This document shows, one piece after another, positions 49,979 to 52,507 of a DNA stretch of 52,507 bases; position 1 is the first letter of the stretch, and each line of letters begins with the position of its first letter. Location of the stretch: contig NZ_JAATVU010000040.1 in assembly GCF_013184745.1 (NCBI RefSeq), positions 1 through 52,507 on the forward strand. Reading direction: 5' to 3'. Under the pieces are notes generated by a model. The model was not told the DNA's origin. It saw only the letters and a program-made list of their open reading frames with translations, and did not search any database. The DNA comes from Mangrovicoccus sp. HB161399 (GTDB taxonomy: Bacteria; Pseudomonadota; Alphaproteobacteria; Rhodobacterales; Rhodobacteraceae). Position numbers and translations under genes: made by a program.

Positions 49979-50368
49979 TCACGAAAATGCGCGGAAGCCG
50001 AGCCGGGACAGCGCGTCGCGGAAGGTGGTTCCCGAGAACGGCACCGGCAGAACGACGATGCTGTCCGGCGGCAGCCCGCCGCCTTCCAGGTCGATCGTGT
50101 CGCCGAGCAGCAGCACCCGGGCGCCGCGCTCGGCCGCGCGGGCGGCGACGCCCGCATCCAGGCGGTCGTTGCGCATCAGCTTGAGCACGCACAGCGTGAG
50201 ATGGCCGAGCCCTTCGGCCAGCCTCTGCGCCGCCTCGGTGTCGCGGCACATGTGGATAACCGCGTCGGGCAGGGACTCGCGCAGGAGCATGCCGATATCG
50301 GACTGGATGAACGGGTCGCGTTCCATCACCAGAACGACCGGCGGCTTGAGTGGTGTGGCTTCGGTCAC
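49979..50368 (-). CDS. Degenerate receiver-domain protein
   Basis: A protein of about 129 residues with a CheY-like fold: PVVLVMERDPFIQSDIGMLLRE at the start (acidic Glu-Arg-Asp pocket), ARVLLLGDTID in the middle and VVLPVPFSGTTF with no Lys where the receiver Lys is expected. The usual phospho-acceptor strand reads LTLCVLKLMRND, with no Asp at the acceptor position, so it is probably a pseudo-receiver. I prefer the GTG at 50368 (AAGGCAG upstream); the frame is open to an ATG at 50437. It diverges from the Crp/Fnr-type gene. Confidence 0.65.
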   Translation of the reverse strand: MTEATPLKPPVVLVMERDPFIQSDIGMLLRESLPDAVIHMCRDTEAAQRLAEGLGHLTLCVLKLMRNDRLDAGVAARAAERGARVLLLGDTIDLEGGGLPPDSIVVLPVPFSGTTFRDALSRLGFRAFS

Positions 50369-50454
50369 TGGATACTGCCTTCTGGTCAAATTCCCTGTAT
50401 GGAACCTTACCGGCGAGGGCGCATTTAACTGTGACATAGCGCAGGGATAATGAC

Positions 50455-51186
50455 ATGACCTTGAAATGCCGAACCTGCCCGCTCCGGCGCCGCGACTGCT
50501 TCGTTCCGATGGCGGAGGCCGAGGTCGCCGCGATGGAGCGGTTCAAGACCGGCGAGCTGACCGTCGACGGACGCAGCTCCATCCTGATGGAAGGGTCGAA
50601 CAGCCCGCAGCTTTTCACGGTTCTCGAAGGCCAGGGACTGCGCTACAAGACGCTGCCGGACGGGCGGCGGCAGGTGATCAGCTTCGTCTTCCCCGGTGAT
50701 TTCATAGGGTTGCAGGCGGGGGTGATGGCCGAGATGCGCCATTCAGTGGAAAGTTCGACGCGGATGCGCCTCTGCGTCTTCGAGCGCGCGAACCTGTGGT
50801 CCTTCTTCCGCGACAATCCCGAGCGCGCCTTCGACCTGACCTGGCTCTCGGCGGTGGAGGAGCATTTCCTCGGCGAGAATGTCCTGACGCTGGGCCAGCG
50901 CAGCGCTGCCGAACGCATCGCCTGGGCCTTCCTGCGCATCTGGGAGCGGCTGGAGGGGCTGGGACTGCGGACCAACGGCTCGGTACCCTTCCCGCACCGA
51001 CAGCAGGATCTGGCAGATGCGCTGGGGCTGTCGCTGGTGCATACCAACAAGACGCTGGCCAAGCTGCGCCGCGAGCAGATCGCCGGCTGGTCCGATGGGC
51101 GGCTGGCGGTGCTCGACACCGCGCGCCTGGCGGAGCTGGCGCAGGCCGAGGAGGGCGAAGGCATCCAGAGGCGCCCGCTGCTCTGA
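50455..51186 (+). CDS. Crp/Fnr-family transcription regulator
   Basis: A 243-residue regulator. An N-terminal Cys cluster (Cys5, Cys8, Cys15 in KCRTCPLRRRDCF) precedes a cyclic-nucleotide-binding-like barrel (about 30-140; LFTVLEGQGLRYKTLPDGRRQVISFVFPGDFIGL) and a winged helix-turn-helix (about 150-225; HRQQDLADALGLSLVHTNKTLAKLRRE). The recognition helix is of the type that reads related Fnr boxes. The Cys cluster could bind an iron-sulphur cluster, but a fourth Cys is not obvious apart from Cys108-type residues later. Its stop overlaps the next start (TGATG). Confidence 0.85.
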   Translation: MTLKCRTCPLRRRDCFVPMAEAEVAAMERFKTGELTVDGRSSILMEGSNSPQLFTVLEGQGLRYKTLPDGRRQVISFVFPGDFIGLQAGVMAEMRHSVESSTRMRLCVFERANLWSFFRDNPERAFDLTWLSAVEEHFLGENVLTLGQRSAAERIAWAFLRIWERLEGLGLRTNGSVPFPHRQQDLADALGLSLVHTNKTLAKLRREQIAGWSDGRLAVLDTARLAELAQAEEGEGIQRRPLL

Positions 51187-51749
51187 TGAAGCTGTCCCCA
51201 TGGATGATCCGCATGGCCGAGGGCCGCACGGGCATCACGGTGCTCTCGGCGATGGAGGCCACCTTCCTGCCGATTCCGCTGGAGGCGGTGCTGGTGCCGC
51301 TGATGATCGCCCGCCCGAGCAATGCGCTGTCGCTGGGCGCCTGGTCGCTGGTGGGCTGCCTGATCGGCACTGCGATCCTCTACCTGATGGGGCTGCTGCT
51401 GGCCGATCCGGTCGTGCTGCCGCTGCTCGACTGGCTGGGGCTGGCGGCGCAGTTCGAGACGGTGAAGGGCCGCCTCGGCGGCGGCCAGCTCTTCGTCACC
51501 GTGCTGATCCTGTCGGTCTCTCCCTTTCCGATCCAGCTGGCCTCGGTCGGCTCGGGGATGCTGGGCAGCTCCTTCGCGATCCTGATGGCCGCCGTGACGG
51601 TCGCTCGCGGCGGACGCTACATGGGCCTCGGCGTGGCGGCGCATTTTCTTGGCCCGCGGCTGCGGGACCTGCGCATCCCACGCTGGGCCTGGGTGCCCAT
51701 TCTCGGGCTGCTGCTGGCGCTGTTCTGGTGGACGTCGCGCGGCCTGTGA
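51186..51749 (+). CDS. Small inner membrane protein, DedA/VTT-like
   Basis: A 187-residue membrane protein with about four to five helices. The opening ITVLSAMEATFLPIPLEAVLVPLMI and the later ILSVSPFPIQLASVGSGMLG repeat a pattern with Pro-rich re-entrant loops, typical of YqaA or DedA/SNARE-associated family proteins. These have been linked to lipid or membrane homeostasis. It shares one base with the Crp/Fnr-type gene, so it is co-translated with it. Confidence 0.72.
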   Translation: MKLSPWMIRMAEGRTGITVLSAMEATFLPIPLEAVLVPLMIARPSNALSLGAWSLVGCLIGTAILYLMGLLLADPVVLPLLDWLGLAAQFETVKGRLGGGQLFVTVLILSVSPFPIQLASVGSGMLGSSFAILMAAVTVARGGRYMGLGVAAHFLGPRLRDLRIPRWAWVPILGLLLALFWWTSRGL

Positions 51750-52140
51750 CGCCTGCGATGCCCCTGATCCCTCCCGGGGCGGCGCCGCTGGTCCTACGCA
51801 AGCGTTCCCGGAATCCGATCCCTGCACCTCTATCAACGGGCACTAACCCAGCCTCTGTGGCGCTGCGCCCCAATTGCACCAATTAAGGTGGGTGTCGAAT
51901 TTTAATGGTTTCAGTGCCTTGAATGGATGATCGCGCCACTCATCGGAGATTGTGATGCGCGTGGGACCTCCATCTCGCCGCTGCTGCAGCATTTTCCGGC
52001 ATGGCCAGGTCCCGCAGCTCCAGATGGGATCGCGCATAGCGTCGCCGCGCTGGCCCAAGACCTGCTCTGGCCGACCGGCGTGGCGGGAGAGCAATTCGCT
52101 CTCCGCCACGCCGGGGCCGAACCGCTATCCACTCTGCGGC
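51750..52140. other. Gene-poor stretch leading into a transposase remnant
   Basis: No supportable gene. The sequence becomes less GC-rich around 51870-51930 and holds short open frames without domain content. It may include the decayed 5' part of the IS110-type element that is visible from 52300. Confidence 0.45.
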
Positions 52141-52143
52141 TAA

Positions 52144-52507
52144 AGACGCGGCGCTCGCGGAGCTATCTTGATCAATTGCAACGGTTTGAGGCGTCGATAT
52201 GCGCGCTGCCGGCATCAGGCCTCGAAGACCTCGCTCTGCCGGTCGCCGACGCACGAAGCTTGGCCGCATCGTCTCTCTGAAGTGCCGTCGCGACGGGCCT
52301 GGAACACGGTGGCGCGGGGGCAAGATCACTCTGCCCAGGAGGTCCGTTCCATCCTGGCTGCGCGCAAGTCGATCCAGAACGGGGAAATGCCGCTGCGCGG
52401 GCTGCTTCGCAACTTCGGCCCGAAGGTCGGTGCAATCCCGCGCGGCAGGGTCGGGGCCCGGATCCGGGAACTGGCGGCAGGCAACACGATGCTCGAAGCC
52501 GCGGCGG
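52144..52507 (+). pseudogene. IS110-family transposase remnant, cut by window end
   Basis: From about 52300 one frame reads SAQEVRSILAARKSIQ, then LRGLLRNFGPKVG and GARIRELAAG, which matches the middle of IS110-family transposases between the N-terminal DEDD domain and the C-terminal Transposase_20 domain. The frame is open back to a stop at 52141, but the residues before 52300 do not show the DEDD catalytic region, and no start is visible. The N-terminal half is therefore lost or frameshifted. The 3' part runs off the window. Confidence 0.6.

Noticed and set aside
1-52507. CRISPR arrays, tRNA or rRNA genes
   Set aside because: I saw no regular repeat-spacer pattern and no stretch with tRNA cloverleaf or rRNA-like sequence.

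Overview
This is a very GC-rich stretch of an alphaproteobacterium, most likely a member of the Rhodobacterales. The evidence is a complete PhyR-NepR-EcfG general stress response locus with an HWE-type kinase, a VPLPA-CTERM type exported protein, a Rep_3 initiator paired with ParA/ParB as on many extrachromosomal replicons of this order, and many catabolic and ABC-uptake genes. The window also holds a plasmid-type replication and partition module, so it comes either from a chromid or large plasmid, or from a chromosome into which such a replicon has integrated.

Layout. 1-1.5 kb: GC-rich DNA with no supportable gene. 1.5-8.6 kb: an aromatic ring-cleavage block with an enol-lactonase-like hydrolase, an SCP2-like protein, a hydroxyquinol-type intradiol dioxygenase, a sorted surface protein, a LysR regulator, muconate cycloisomerase and a secreted dienelactone-hydrolase-like protein. 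8.7-13.2 kb: parB and parA on the minus strand, an origin region with an iteron array, and a Rep_3 initiator; four copies of a GGTTTCGC-N-GCGAAACC-like palindrome are scattered through this module. 13.3-16.0 kb: a lipoprotein, a PliG-like periplasmic protein and a membrane-anchored beta-propeller protein. 16.0-22.5 kb: a FAH-family hydrolase, MocA-like nucleotidyltransferase, AraC regulator, IorAB-type molybdenum hydroxylase and a KamA/EpmB-like radical SAM aminomutase.

22.7-33.9 kb is rich in stress genes: gpsA, a HAD phosphatase and glucosylglycerol-phosphate synthase form a compatible-solute operon, followed by a phospholipase D-like protein, a double PRC-barrel protein with a LEA-like linker, a run of small envelope proteins ending in a YihY family protein, and a CsbD family protein. 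34-44.1 kb: a flavin monooxygenase diverges from a branched-chain-type ABC transporter (substrate-binding protein plus livHMGF) whose operon continues into a hydantoin/Asp-Glu racemase, a cyclic amidohydrolase, a DapA-like aldolase and an SDR. Several of these enzymes lack textbook catalytic residues. 44.1-49.2 kb: the general stress response locus, with nepR-ecfG-kinase-amidoligase-glutamine amidotransferase reading left and phyR reading right. 49.7-51.7 kb: a small DUF1328 membrane protein, a degenerate receiver protein, a Crp/Fnr regulator and a small membrane protein. 52.1-52.5 kb: an IS110-type transposase remnant cut by the window end.

The most coherent theme is a local EcfG regulon. 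GGAAC-N16-CGTT promoters lie upstream of nepR-ecfG, csbD and the glucosylglycerol operon. Weaker GGAAC-N16/17-GGTT versions lie upstream of phyR, the PRC-barrel gene, the DUF1328 gene and a gene-free stretch that ends in a strong terminator and may encode a small RNA. All functional statements come from reading the sequence and from family knowledge; no search was run.
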